Shown here: positions 8,263-16,500 of the stretch, one piece after another
Position numbering within the stretch: the first letter of the stretch is position 1
Layout: every line of letters starts with the position of its first letter
Origin: Bradyrhizobium diazoefficiens
GTDB lineage: Bacteria > Pseudomonadota > Alphaproteobacteria > Rhizobiales > Xanthobacteraceae
Assembly (NCBI RefSeq): GCF_018129965.1
Contig: NZ_JAFCKW010000023.1
Span: forward strand, 30,179-94,178
Length of the DNA stretch: 64,000 nt
Direction: 5' to 3'
Notes under the pieces: generated by a model
The model's database searches: none
What the model was told of the DNA's origin: nothing
What the model saw: only the letters and a program-made list of their open reading frames with translations
Translations under genes and position numbers: made by a program

Positions 8263-8343
8263 TTACTTGCGCGCAGCGCAGGCGTACATGTTGATTTCCA
8301 TGCCGACCGGCACTTCCACGATCTTCGGAGCTTTCCAGGCCAT
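8263..8343 (-). CDS. pqqA: PQQ precursor peptide PqqA
   Basis: A 26-residue peptide, MAWKAPKIVEVPVGMEINMY followed by ACAARK, with the conserved E-x-x-x-Y pair (Glu16 and Tyr20) that PqqE cross-links to build pyrroloquinoline quinone. The ATG at 8343 has a GGGAGAC site about 5 bases upstream. It is too short for most gene callers. No pqqB, C, D or E gene lies in the window, so this is an isolated copy, next to a PQQ alcohol dehydrogenase (8815) that starts divergently 470 bases away. It may be the sole pqqA or an extra copy that raises precursor supply. Confidence 0.9.
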   Translation of the reverse strand: MAWKAPKIVEVPVGMEINMYACAARK

Positions 8344-8814
8344 ACGGGTCTCCCAAGGATATTGGGCGCGACAATCGCGCCGGGCAAAACCTAGGGCTGC
8401 CTCACGTGCAGCGCAAGTCTCGAATCGACGCTTGGATCCAGCGAACTGCCGCAATTCACTTGCGAATTTCGCTCTCGGGCAAATCGCCTTCGCTCCCAGT
8501 CAAACGCCGCCGCCGTCGTCGCAACGATCGCAGAAGGGCGCGGCCGCAGGGCGCTTTCAAATCCTTCGCGTTCAGCGTTGCGTCCTTTTGGCGATTTGCT
8601 GCCTTCAACTCTCGCATCTCTCCTCGCCTCGCGAGCCTTGATGCAGCGCATTCGCGCAAGACGCGCAAATTCCCGCGCAGCACGCCGTGCGTCCACCGGC
8701 ATCCGCTGTCCAACAAATTGGCAGCGCTCTTTCGACTTTCGTATTGACCGATTTTGCATTCCGGCGGAGTGTTGCACTCGCAGCGTCAAAAGGCGCGCAT
8801 ATTGGGAGGAACGG
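8344..8814. other. Divergent intergenic region between pqqA and the ExaF-type dehydrogenase
   Basis: A stretch of 471 bases with no convincing gene. It must hold the promoters for pqqA (minus strand) and for the dehydrogenase (plus strand, ribosome-binding site GGGAGGA at 8804-8810). Short open frames here show no codon pattern or family match. I could not pick out a confident promoter or operator. Confidence 0.5.
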
Positions 8815-10479
8815 ATGAAACGCTTTGCGATGGCCGCGAGCCTCGTCATGCTGGCATCGACGTGTGCAAACGCCCAGACCACTGAACAGCTCGTCAAGGG
8901 TGCGACCGATACATCGAACGTTCTCAATTACGGGATGGGCTACAATCTGCAGCGCTTCTCGACGCTGAACCAGATCAACAAGGACACGGTCAAGAATCTC
9001 GTCCCGGTCTGGAACTACTCATTCAACGACGATCGCAGCGAGGAGTCGCAGCCGCTGGTGTACCAGGGCGTGATCTACGTAACGTCGCACAACGCGACCA
9101 TGGCGGTGGACGCCAAGACCGGCAAGCAGATCTGGAAATCCAAGATCGAATATCCCGCCGAGACGCCGCGCATCGTCTGCTGCGGCATCATCAACCGCGG
9201 CGCCGCGCTCTACGACGGCAAGGTGATCCGTACGACGCTCGATGCCAACGTGATCGCGCTCGATGCCAAGACCGGCAAGGAGTTGTGGCGGCAGAAGGCC
9301 GCCGACATCAAGGAAGGCTATTCGATGACGGTGGCCCCGCTGGTCGCCGACGGTGTCGTCATCACCGGCATCTCCGGCGCCGAGTTCGGCACCCGCGGCT
9401 TCATCGACGGCTGGGATCCGGCCACCGGCAAGCATCTGTGGCGAACCCATTCGATCCCCTCACCCGACGAGCCCGGCGGCGACACCTGGAAGGGCGACAC
9501 CTGGAAGCTCGGTGGCGGCTCGACCTGGATCACGGGGTCCTACGATCCCGAGCTGAACACCGTCTATTGGGGCATCGGCAATCCCGGCCCGTTCAATTCG
9601 GCGGTGCGCCCCGGCGACAACCTCTACACCTGCTCCGTGCTGGCGATGGATCCCAAGACCGGCAAGATCAAGTGGCACTACCAGTTCTCGCCGAACAATC
9701 CGTTCGACTATGACTCGGTGGCCGAGATGGTCCTCGCCGACATGAATGTCGAGGGCAAGCCGACCAAGGTGCTGATGGACGCCAATCGCAACGGCTTCTT
9801 CTACGTGCTCGACCGCACCAATGGAAAGCTGCTGGCGGCCAATCCCTATGTGAAGGTGAACTGGGCGACCGGCGTCGATATGAAAACCGGCCGTCCGATC
9901 GAGACCGACGTCGCTCAGGGTGCGCGAGAAGGCAAGAAGGTCACCGTCTATCCGTCGATCCTCGGCGGCAAGAACTGGGAGCCGATGTCATTCAACCCGC
10001 AGACCGGCCTTGCCTACGCCAACACGCTCGCCTTCGGCGGCAGGTACAAGACCGAGCCCGTCACCTTCAAGCAGGGTGAATGGTACCTCGGCATGGACCT
10101 GAGCGATCTCTGGGAGTGGGGTGACGGTCCGCGCGGCCACCTCAAGGCGATCGATCCCATGACCGGCAAGTCGAAGTGGGAAGCGCCGAGCGACATCCCG
10201 CGCTTCTCGGGCGTGCTGTCGACCGCAGGCGGCGTCGTGTTCTCGGGCGCACTGACGGGCGAATTCGAGGCCTTCGACGCCGACACCGGCAAGAAGCTCT
10301 GGCAGTTCCAGACCGGCTCCGGCATCGAGGGACAGCCGGTGACGTGGCAGCAGGACGGCGTGCAATATGTCGCGGTGACCAGCGGCTATGGCGGCGTCTA
10401 CTCGCTGTTCTCCGGCGACGAGCGGCTTGCCAAGGTGCCGCCCGGCGGCTCGCTTTGGGTCTTTGCGGTCAAGCAGTAA
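8815..10479 (+). CDS. PQQ-dependent alcohol dehydrogenase, lanthanide (ExaF/PedH-like) type
   Basis: A periplasmic quinoprotein of 554 residues with a signal peptide (1-21, ending ANAQ), eight-bladed propeller repeats (AxDxxTGxxxW) and the adjacent cysteines C122-C123 that form the ring-stacking disulfide. The active site reads P-F-D298-Y-D300-S: D298 is the catalytic base, and the second Asp two residues on is the extra ligand known in lanthanide-dependent XoxF and ExaF/PedH enzymes. It would oxidise a primary alcohol, probably ethanol or longer, passing electrons to the adjacent cytochrome. ATG 8815 follows GGGAGGA; longer in-frame starts lack a signal peptide. Followed 13 bases later by cytochrome c. 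Exact substrate is not readable from sequence. Confidence 0.88.
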   Translation: MKRFAMAASLVMLASTCANAQTTEQLVKGATDTSNVLNYGMGYNLQRFSTLNQINKDTVKNLVPVWNYSFNDDRSEESQPLVYQGVIYVTSHNATMAVDAKTGKQIWKSKIEYPAETPRIVCCGIINRGAALYDGKVIRTTLDANVIALDAKTGKELWRQKAADIKEGYSMTVAPLVADGVVITGISGAEFGTRGFIDGWDPATGKHLWRTHSIPSPDEPGGDTWKGDTWKLGGGSTWITGSYDPELNTVYWGIGNPGPFNSAVRPGDNLYTCSVLAMDPKTGKIKWHYQFSPNNPFDYDSVAEMVLADMNVEGKPTKVLMDANRNGFFYVLDRTNGKLLAANPYVKVNWATGVDMKTGRPIETDVAQGAREGKKVTVYPSILGGKNWEPMSFNPQTGLAYANTLAFGGRYKTEPVTFKQGEWYLGMDLSDLWEWGDGPRGHLKAIDPMTGKSKWEAPSDIPRFSGVLSTAGGVVFSGALTGEFEAFDADTGKKLWQFQTGSGIEGQPVTWQQDGVQYVAVTSGYGGVYSLFSGDERLAKVPPGGSLWVFAVKQ

Positions 10480-10492
10480 TCCCAGGCAAGAC

Positions 10493-10849
10493 GTGCTGAG
10501 AGACGTATCTCACAAGACGGTGGCGATCCTCGCCACCGTCGCGGCTCTGACGGTCGCGCTTGCGGCGACCGTTCGTGCCGCGGACGATTCAACCGGCAAT
10601 CCCGTGCAGGCACAGATCGACCACGGAAAATCGACCTATGCCGAAAAATGCTCGCACTGCCACGGCCCCAACATGATGAACCCCGGCACCATCACGCCGG
10701 ACCTGCGCGCCTTCCCCGATGACAGGACACGCTTCGTCACCACGGTGAAGAACGGCAAGAACAACAAGATGCCGCCCTGGGGCGACATTCTCAACGACGA
10801 CGAGATCGGCAATCTCTGGGCCTTCATCTCGAGCCGGAGAAGGCCATGA
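10493..10849 (+). CDS. Cytochrome c, electron acceptor of the PQQ dehydrogenase
   Basis: A 118-residue exported protein (signal peptide about 1-29) with one haem-attachment site C53-S-H-C56-H57 and a probable axial methionine M93 in KMPPWG. Small class I cytochromes encoded directly after a quinoprotein alcohol dehydrogenase usually take its electrons. The start is uncertain: GTG 10493 gives a sensible signal peptide, and there is no ATG in frame before the domain. Its TGA overlaps the next gene's ATG (ATGA at 10846). Confidence 0.82.
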   Translation: MLRDVSHKTVAILATVAALTVALAATVRAADDSTGNPVQAQIDHGKSTYAEKCSHCHGPNMMNPGTITPDLRAFPDDRTRFVTTVKNGKNNKMPPWGDILNDDEIGNLWAFISSRRRP

Positions 10850-11775
10850 GACGCTGGTTCACCGCCCGGATCGTTGCCGCAATCCTGGCGACGGCGGCCA
10901 CGGCTGCGCGCGCGTCCGATCAACCGCTGAAGATCTGCCTCGACGAGGACCGGCCCCCGCTCTCGGTGCATCAGAAAGGCAAGCCGGACTCCGGCTTCGA
11001 CGTCCTGCTGGCGCAGGCGATCGCGGAGCGGATGGGACGACCGCTGAAAATCCAGTGGTTCGAGAGCAAGCTTGACGAGGATTCGAGCCCGCAGCTCGAG
11101 GCCAATGCGCTGCTGTCCGACGGGCGCTGTTCGCTGGTCGGCGGTTACGCGTTGACGACAGATTCGCTCGTCAAGCCCGGCATGACGAGCGCGCGCCTGC
11201 CGGACTTCGCCGGCGCCACCCGCGACGACAGGCGGCGGCGCATCCCGCTCGGCGTGCTCACGCCGAGCCAGCCTTACGTCTACTCGCCGATGACGGTGGT
11301 GCTCGGACCCAAGGCGAGGGATCGCAGGATCAGCGGCATCGGCGATCTCGCCGGCCTGCGCCTCGCGATCGAAAGCGGATCGCTGGGCGACGCCATCCTG
11401 ATGACCTTCGACAAGGGACGCCTGATCGACAACATCACGCATCTCGTGCCCGGCCGCGACGACCTCTTGGGCGCGGTTGCCCGGGGCGACTACGACGCGA
11501 CGCTGATCGATCTCGGCCGCTTCGACGCTCATCGCGCCGCGCACCCCGACACCGCGATCGCACCATCCGGCTATTACTATCCGATCGGCGCCAATCGCGG
11601 TTATGTCGGGCTCGCGAGCGATCCCGCCCTGATCGAAGCGATCAACACCGCGCTGGGCGGGCTTGCCGCAGGCGGCAAGATCGCCGAATTCGGCAAGCAG
11701 GCCGGCCTCACCTACCTGCCGCCGCGAGAGCCTGCGATCCTCGGCGACGTCTGGATGAAGATCATTCAGCGGTGA
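10846..11775 (+). CDS. Periplasmic binding protein, XoxJ-like, partner of the ExaF-type dehydrogenase
   Basis: A family-3 solute-binding fold of 309 residues with a signal peptide (1-23, ending ARAS) and the opening LKICLDEDRPPLSVHQKG typical of quinoprotein-associated binding proteins. It is coupled by ATGA overlap to the cytochrome gene, making a three-gene set of dehydrogenase, cytochrome and J protein that mirrors xoxF-G-J. It is clearly different from the other such protein at 734-1615. The likely role is maturation or activation of the dehydrogenase; import of a solute cannot be excluded, since no permease is adjacent. Confidence 0.75.
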   Translation: MRRWFTARIVAAILATAATAARASDQPLKICLDEDRPPLSVHQKGKPDSGFDVLLAQAIAERMGRPLKIQWFESKLDEDSSPQLEANALLSDGRCSLVGGYALTTDSLVKPGMTSARLPDFAGATRDDRRRRIPLGVLTPSQPYVYSPMTVVLGPKARDRRISGIGDLAGLRLAIESGSLGDAILMTFDKGRLIDNITHLVPGRDDLLGAVARGDYDATLIDLGRFDAHRAAHPDTAIAPSGYYYPIGANRGYVGLASDPALIEAINTALGGLAAGGKIAEFGKQAGLTYLPPREPAILGDVWMKIIQR

Positions 11776-12012
11776 CGTCGATCATCTTCCATTGCGCAAT
11801 GGGGACACCCGCAGCGTCGCTCCGGAATTCCTTCCTCCATCAAGCATGTGGCCCGGTGGACTCCGGGCCTGCGCGCTTCGTCCGCATCGCGGAATGACAG
11901 AAGTTCGCTTGCAATCGCGAGCACGCAGCCCGAATGCGCCAATGTGTCTCGCCCCTCGCCCATGGCGGCGCCAGCCTGATGAAGTAGGTTCGGCCAAAAT
12001 CAGGAGGGAATC

Positions 12013-13002
12013 ATGTCCGCAAAATTCGATCGCCGTCACTTCATCGCCGCCGGTGCCAGCGCACTCGCGATGCCATTCATCCCGCGCAGCGCGTTGGCGC
12101 AAGCTGGCTGGCCGTCGCGGCAGATTCGCATGATCTGCAGCTATCCTGCCGGCGGACAGACAGACCTGCTCGCGCGCGCCTATGGCGAATTCATCTCCAA
12201 GCAAGTCGGCAAGACCGTCGTGGTCGAGAACAAGCCCGGGGCCTCCGGCGCGATCGGCACGGCGGAGGTTGCCCGCGCCGAGCCCGACGGCCATACCGTG
12301 CTGTGCTCGATCTCGACCACCTACATCATGAACCGCGTGGTCATGAAGACTCCCGGCTACGACATGGACAAGGATCTGACGCTCGTCAGCGTCATTCCTG
12401 GCGCCGGCCTCCTGCTGGTCGCGAACCCCAGGACCGGGGTCAAGACGCTGGAGGATTTCGTCGCCTTCGCCCGCAAGAGTGGCAAGGTGAATTTCGGAAC
12501 CTACAGTGCGGGTTCGGCCCCGCACATGACGATCAACGAACTCAACAAGCAATACGGGCTCAACATCGAGCCGGTCCACTACCGCGGCGAGGCTCCGATG
12601 TGGACGGGCATGCTGGAAGGCACGCTCGACGCTGCGATGGGCAGCTATACGGCGGCACAATCGGTGCTGCAGAGCGATCGCGGCACGGTATTCGCGGTCC
12701 ACTCCAAGAAGGTCGAAGCGATCCCCGCCGTCAAGACCCTCCCCGAGCAGGGCGCCACGTCGAAATTCTTCACCGTGAGCGGCTTCTCCGGCTGGGCGGT
12801 GCCGAAGGCGACGCCGCAGCCGGTGGTCGACCGCCTCGCCGAGCTCTGCGTCGCCGCCAACAACGATCCGAAGGTGAAGGAGGTTCTCGCGACCTTCGTG
12901 CTCGAACCGGCGATCGGCTTCAAGGAGACCAATGCGCTGTATCAGCGCGAGCTGCCGATCTGGATCGAGAGTGCAAAGTCGCTCGGCCTCGAGCCGGCCT
13001 GA
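12013..13002 (+). CDS. Bug-family (TctC-type) substrate-binding protein
   Basis: A 329-residue periplasmic binding protein of the tripartite tricarboxylate transporter family. It begins with a Tat-like signal (D-R-R-H-F-I-A-A-G-A) and continues with WPSRQIRMICSYPAGGQTDL, the family's hallmark glycine-rich loop. ATG 12013 has an AGGAGGG site 6 bases away. No TctA or TctB membrane genes are adjacent, as is common for these expanded families, so the transporter partner lies elsewhere and the ligand (a small organic acid in studied members) is unknown. Confidence 0.85.
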   Translation: MSAKFDRRHFIAAGASALAMPFIPRSALAQAGWPSRQIRMICSYPAGGQTDLLARAYGEFISKQVGKTVVVENKPGASGAIGTAEVARAEPDGHTVLCSISTTYIMNRVVMKTPGYDMDKDLTLVSVIPGAGLLLVANPRTGVKTLEDFVAFARKSGKVNFGTYSAGSAPHMTINELNKQYGLNIEPVHYRGEAPMWTGMLEGTLDAAMGSYTAAQSVLQSDRGTVFAVHSKKVEAIPAVKTLPEQGATSKFFTVSGFSGWAVPKATPQPVVDRLAELCVAANNDPKVKEVLATFVLEPAIGFKETNALYQRELPIWIESAKSLGLEPA

Positions 13003-13100
13003 TCCCTCTGGCATCGCGCAACGGGCAAGGCGGTCCTGCTCGCCGCTTTGCTTGCCAGCATTGCGACGATCTCAACGACGGCGTCGGAGACATTGTTATC

Positions 13101-13125
13101 GGCAGGCGGGCAAGCCCGGCCTGCC
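13101..13125. terminator. Hairpin between convergent genes
   Basis: GGCAGGCGGG, a short CAAG loop and CCCGGCCTGCC form a GC-rich hairpin between the Bug gene (stop 13002) and the AraC gene (stop 13128). There is no T-run on either side, so it may act bidirectionally or with Rho. Confidence 0.4.
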
Positions 13126-13127
13126 CC

Positions 13128-14096
13128 CTAATGCTCGTCCGCGGCTCCCGCGCCCAGCTGCGCCTTGTGGATCGAGGACGGCACCACGCCGAAATATTTC
13201 CGGAATACGCGGCTGAAATGCGATGAGCTGGAGAAGCCCCAGGAGAACGCGACGTCGGTGATCGTCTTGCCGCAATGCGCCTCGAGTTCCTGGCGGCAAT
13301 TCTGCAGGCGCGCCTGCCAGATGTAGTCGCTGACGGTGGTGCCGCGCTCCGAGAACAGCATGTGCAGATAGCGCTTGGAGCAGCCGAGTTCGGCGGAGAT
13401 CTGATCGATGCACAGATCGGGATCGCGCAAGTGCTCGCGGATGAAGAACTGCGCGCGCACATACATCGCCTCGGGCCCGACCCGATCGAATCCCGTATCG
13501 GCTTCGCGCAGCGGCAGCAGCAGCAGGTCGATCAGCGAATCGGCGACACCGACCGCGCTGTTCGCCGACAGCTTGGCGGCTTCGTCGAACGTCGCGTGCA
13601 CGAAATCATGTGCGATCCGGCCCGTACCGGTTTTTGCGGACAGCTTGCAGGCCGGCATCCGCTGCGACGGGAACCCGCGGTCGCGCAGTAGCGATTTCGG
13701 AACGATCACCACGTCATGGCGGGTGAAGGCGGGGCTGATGATCGAATGCGGGCAGGAGACGTCATAGGCGATGATGTCACCCGGATTGATTTCGATGTGG
13801 CGGCCTTCCTGCTCGAAATAGGACACACCGTAGGTCTGGAAGTGGATCTTGATGTAGGGGTGCTCATTGGCCTTGGCGCGCGCCAGCGTATGCGCGATCC
13901 GATGCTGGCTGACCTCGATCTGGCAAAGCTTCAGGCGCGAGACCGACGTGTAGTCGATGCGGCCTTCGAGCGAAGACGCCTCCAGCGGATCGACGTCGAA
14001 ATGCCCGCACAGACTCGTCAGCCCGTCGATCCAGCTCTGGATCTGCCGCTTGGGCGTCAGTCCGGTCGTCGAGAGCGTGTGAATTGTGTCGGACAT
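13128..14096 (-). CDS. AraC/XylS-family transcriptional regulator
   Basis: A 322-residue regulator. The N-terminal about 200 residues form an AraC-binding-like sensor domain (HIEINPGDIIAYDVSCPHSI); the C-terminal about 100 residues carry the two helix-turn-helix motifs, including ISAELGCSKRYLHMLF and DVAFSWGFSSSSHFSRVFRK. It is divergent from xoxF with 514 bases between, and convergent with the Bug gene. Control of xoxF or of the Bug gene is plausible from position but is inference. The ligand is unknown. Confidence 0.88.
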   Translation of the reverse strand: MSDTIHTLSTTGLTPKRQIQSWIDGLTSLCGHFDVDPLEASSLEGRIDYTSVSRLKLCQIEVSQHRIAHTLARAKANEHPYIKIHFQTYGVSYFEQEGRHIEINPGDIIAYDVSCPHSIISPAFTRHDVVIVPKSLLRDRGFPSQRMPACKLSAKTGTGRIAHDFVHATFDEAAKLSANSAVGVADSLIDLLLLPLREADTGFDRVGPEAMYVRAQFFIREHLRDPDLCIDQISAELGCSKRYLHMLFSERGTTVSDYIWQARLQNCRQELEAHCGKTITDVAFSWGFSSSSHFSRVFRKYFGVVPSSIHKAQLGAGAADEH

Positions 14097-14434
14097 TCAT
14101 CCAGCCGCTGGTTTCATCCGAAGATGAGTACGAATCGCGGCCAGCGCTACCGGAGAGCCCTCAACCGCGACTGCGTGACGTTTACCTCGAATTGGAGCGA
14201 TCTTGTGGAACGAGCGCCATCGTTCCATTGCCACCCTTGAGAGTTAATCCTCCGCCTTAGTTGCAGCGTCGTCAAGGGGAACCTGAACGTTGAGCGCCAT
14301 GCCGCGCTGCACTGAGCCGGCTGAATTCGCTACTGCAAAATCAAAATGTTGGCGGCCGTGCACTGTCAAGCAAACCGGCTTCTCTCTTGGGCAAGTTTCC
14401 CGGTGACGAAGCCGCTACGGAATGCGGCAGGAAC

Positions 14435-14468
14435 AAAAAAAGCGGGCCGCTCCTGCACGCGGACCCGC
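14435..14468 (-). terminator. Rho-independent terminator on the minus strand, upstream of xoxF
   Basis: Read on the minus strand: GCGGGTCCGC, an 8-base loop, GCGGCCCGC, then seven T. The stem has one bulged base. No minus-strand gene ends nearby: xoxF is on the other strand and the AraC gene starts downstream at 14096. The terminator must therefore serve a short transcript that starts between here and about 14610. Confidence 0.7.
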
Positions 14469-14560
14469 AGCTCTCATCCCGAGGAGGAAACAGCACAGCA
14501 TCGTTTCTGGTCCCCATCTTGACCGCCCTGCACGAGCAGACGCCGGACAACAATCCGGTG
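14435..14560 (-). ncRNA. Candidate small RNA divergent from xoxF
   Basis: The 3' end is defined by the intrinsic terminator at 14435-14468; the 5' end is a guess. Just upstream of the terminator on the minus strand is GCTGTTTCCTCCTCGGGATG (14474-14493), whose TTTCCTCCTC core is complementary to Shine-Dalgarno sequences, a feature of several alphaproteobacterial small RNAs. No promoter could be assigned with confidence. Antisense transcription or a leader of another RNA are alternatives. Confidence 0.35.
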
Positions 14561-14610
14561 ATTAAGCAATGCTTCGGAAACAATAAACGAGATCAAACGG
14601 AGGAATCACT

Positions 14611-16419
14611 ATGCGCAAGGTGCTACTGGCGACCTTTCTTGGCTCCGCGGCGGCTCTCGCCGTCGGCGGTGCGTCGGCCAATGACGCGCTTAACAAGATG
14701 TCGCAAAACCCGAAAGACTGGGTGATGCCGGCGGGCGACTATGCCAATTCCCGCTACTCCAAACTGAACCAGATCAACGCGCAGAACGTCGGCAAGCTCC
14801 AGGTCGCCTGGACCTTCTCGACCGGCGTCCTGCGCGGCCACGAAGGCGGTCCGTTGATCGTCGGTAACATGATGTACGTCCACACGCCGTTCCCGAACAA
14901 GGTCTACGCCATTGACCTTTCAAACGAGAACAAGATCGTCTGGAAGTACGAGCCGAAGCAGGATCCGAACGTCATCCCGGTGATGTGCTGCGACACGGTC
15001 AATCGCGGCGTCGCCTATGGCGACGGCAAGATCTTCCTGCATCAGGCCGATACGACGCTGGTCGCGCTCGATGCAAAGACCGGTCAGGTTGCATGGACCG
15101 CCAAGAATGGCGATCCCGGCAAGGGCGAGACCGGCACCTCGGCGCCGCTCGTCGTCAAGGACAAGGTGCTGATCGGCATCTCCGGCGGTGAGTTCGGCGT
15201 TCAGGCCCATATGTCCGCCTACGACATCAAGACCGGCAAGCTGGCGTGGCGCGGATATTCTGAAGGACCGGATGATCAGATCCTGGTCGACGCGGAGAAG
15301 ACGACGGCGCTCGGCAAGCCGGTCGGCAAGGACTCGAGCCTCAAGACCTGGCAGGGCGATCAGTGGAAGATCGGCGGCGGCGCGACCTGGGGCTGGATCT
15401 CCTACGACCCCGAGCTGAACCTTGTCTATTACGGGTCGGGCAATCCCTCGACCTGGAATCCGAAGCAGCGTCCCGGCGACAACAAATGGTCGATGACGAT
15501 CTGGGCGCGCAACCCGGACACCGGCCAGGCCAAGTGGGTCTATCAGATGACGCCCCATGACGAATGGGACTATGACGGCGTCAACGAGATGATCCTCTCG
15601 GACCAGTCGATCAACGGCGCGCCGCGCAAGCTGCTGACGCATTTCGATCGTAACGGCCTCGGCTATACGCTCGATCGCGCCACCGGCGAATTGCTGGTCG
15701 CCGAAAAGTACGATCCGAAGGTGAACTGGACCTCCGGCGTCGACATGGACAAGAACTCGCCCACCTACGGCCGTCCTAAGGTGCTCGACGCAGCTTCGAC
15801 CGACAAGGCGGGCGAGGACCACAACGTGAAGGGCATCTGCCCGGCCGCGCTGGGCACCAAGGACGAGCAGCCGGCAGCCTACTCGCCGGACACGCAGCTG
15901 TTCTACGTTCCGACCAACCATGTCTGCATGGACTACGAGCCGTTCAAGGTGAGCTACACCGCGGGCCAGCCCTATGTGGGGGCCACGCTCTCGATGTATC
16001 CGCCGGCGGGTGAAACCAACATGGGCAATTTCATCGCCTGGGACGGCAAGACCGGCAAGATCGTGTGGTCGAACAAGGAGCAGTTCTCGGTCTGGTCGGG
16101 TGCGCTCGCAACCGCCGGCGGCGTGGTGTTCTACGGCACGCTCGAAGGCTACCTGAAGGCAGTCGACGCCAAGACCGGCAAGGAGCTCTACAAGTTCAAG
16201 ACTCCCTCCGGCATCATCGGCAACGTCACGACCTATGAGAACGGCGGCAAGCAGTATGTCGCAGTGCTCTCGGGCGTCGGCGGCTGGGCCGGTATCGGTC
16301 TGGCGGCAGGCCTGACCGATCCGACCGCCGGTCTCGGCGCAGTCGGTGGCTACGCGGCCCTCAGCAACTACACCGCGCTCGGCGGTACGCTGACCGTGTT
16401 CTCGCTGCCGGCGAACTAG
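14611..16419 (+). CDS. xoxF: Lanthanide-dependent methanol dehydrogenase XoxF
   Basis: A 602-residue periplasmic PQQ enzyme oxidising methanol to formaldehyde (or further). Signal peptide 1-23 (ending ASAND); adjacent cysteines C126-C127; propeller Trp motifs; active site D-E-W-D320-Y-D322-G. The Asp at 322 replaces the Ala of Ca-dependent MxaF and marks XoxF. Length and the segment WKYEPKQDPNVIPVMCC fit the XoxF5 clade. A strong AGGAGG-like site precedes ATG 14611. The gene is followed by a perfect hairpin and then xoxG, formaldehyde dehydrogenase and gfa. No mxaFI genes are present, so methanol growth should depend on lanthanides. Confidence 0.96.
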   Translation: MRKVLLATFLGSAAALAVGGASANDALNKMSQNPKDWVMPAGDYANSRYSKLNQINAQNVGKLQVAWTFSTGVLRGHEGGPLIVGNMMYVHTPFPNKVYAIDLSNENKIVWKYEPKQDPNVIPVMCCDTVNRGVAYGDGKIFLHQADTTLVALDAKTGQVAWTAKNGDPGKGETGTSAPLVVKDKVLIGISGGEFGVQAHMSAYDIKTGKLAWRGYSEGPDDQILVDAEKTTALGKPVGKDSSLKTWQGDQWKIGGGATWGWISYDPELNLVYYGSGNPSTWNPKQRPGDNKWSMTIWARNPDTGQAKWVYQMTPHDEWDYDGVNEMILSDQSINGAPRKLLTHFDRNGLGYTLDRATGELLVAEKYDPKVNWTSGVDMDKNSPTYGRPKVLDAASTDKAGEDHNVKGICPAALGTKDEQPAAYSPDTQLFYVPTNHVCMDYEPFKVSYTAGQPYVGATLSMYPPAGETNMGNFIAWDGKTGKIVWSNKEQFSVWSGALATAGGVVFYGTLEGYLKAVDAKTGKELYKFKTPSGIIGNVTTYENGGKQYVAVLSGVGGWAGIGLAAGLTDPTAGLGAVGGYAALSNYTALGGTLTVFSLPAN

Positions 16420-16437
16420 CACCAAGGCCGCATCATC

Positions 16438-16466
16438 CCGGCGCGTGGATCAAATCCACGCGCCGG
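16438..16466 (+). terminator. Perfect 13-bp hairpin between xoxF and xoxG
   Basis: CCGGCGCGTGGAT, loop CAA, ATCCACGCGCCGG: a perfect 13-bp stem 18 bases after the xoxF stop. There is no T-run after it, so full termination is unlikely. It may stabilise the xoxF 3' end or reduce read-through into xoxG, giving more dehydrogenase than cytochrome. Confidence 0.6.
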
Positions 16467-16500
16467 CTCGTCTCCACCTGATGCCTTCGAGGACAATCTC

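Larger units (their letters stand above)
14097..14610. other. xoxF upstream region (514 bases) without a protein gene
   Basis: No open frame here looks like a protein. The region separates the AraC gene from xoxF and should hold both promoters. It contains a minus-strand intrinsic terminator (14435-14468) preceded, on that strand, by a CU-rich TTTCCTCCTC segment, described separately as a candidate small RNA. The xoxF ribosome-binding site is ACGGAGGA just before 14611. Confidence 0.55.

Noticed and set aside
14481..14490. GAGGAGGAAA as a ribosome-binding site for a small plus-strand gene upstream of xoxF
   Set aside because: No start codon lies at a proper distance and no plausible open frame follows; the minus-strand reading (CU-rich loop before a terminator) explains it better.
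14920..16425. A 501-codon open frame on the minus strand
   Set aside because: It is antisense to xoxF, whose identity is certain; composition is that of a shadow frame.
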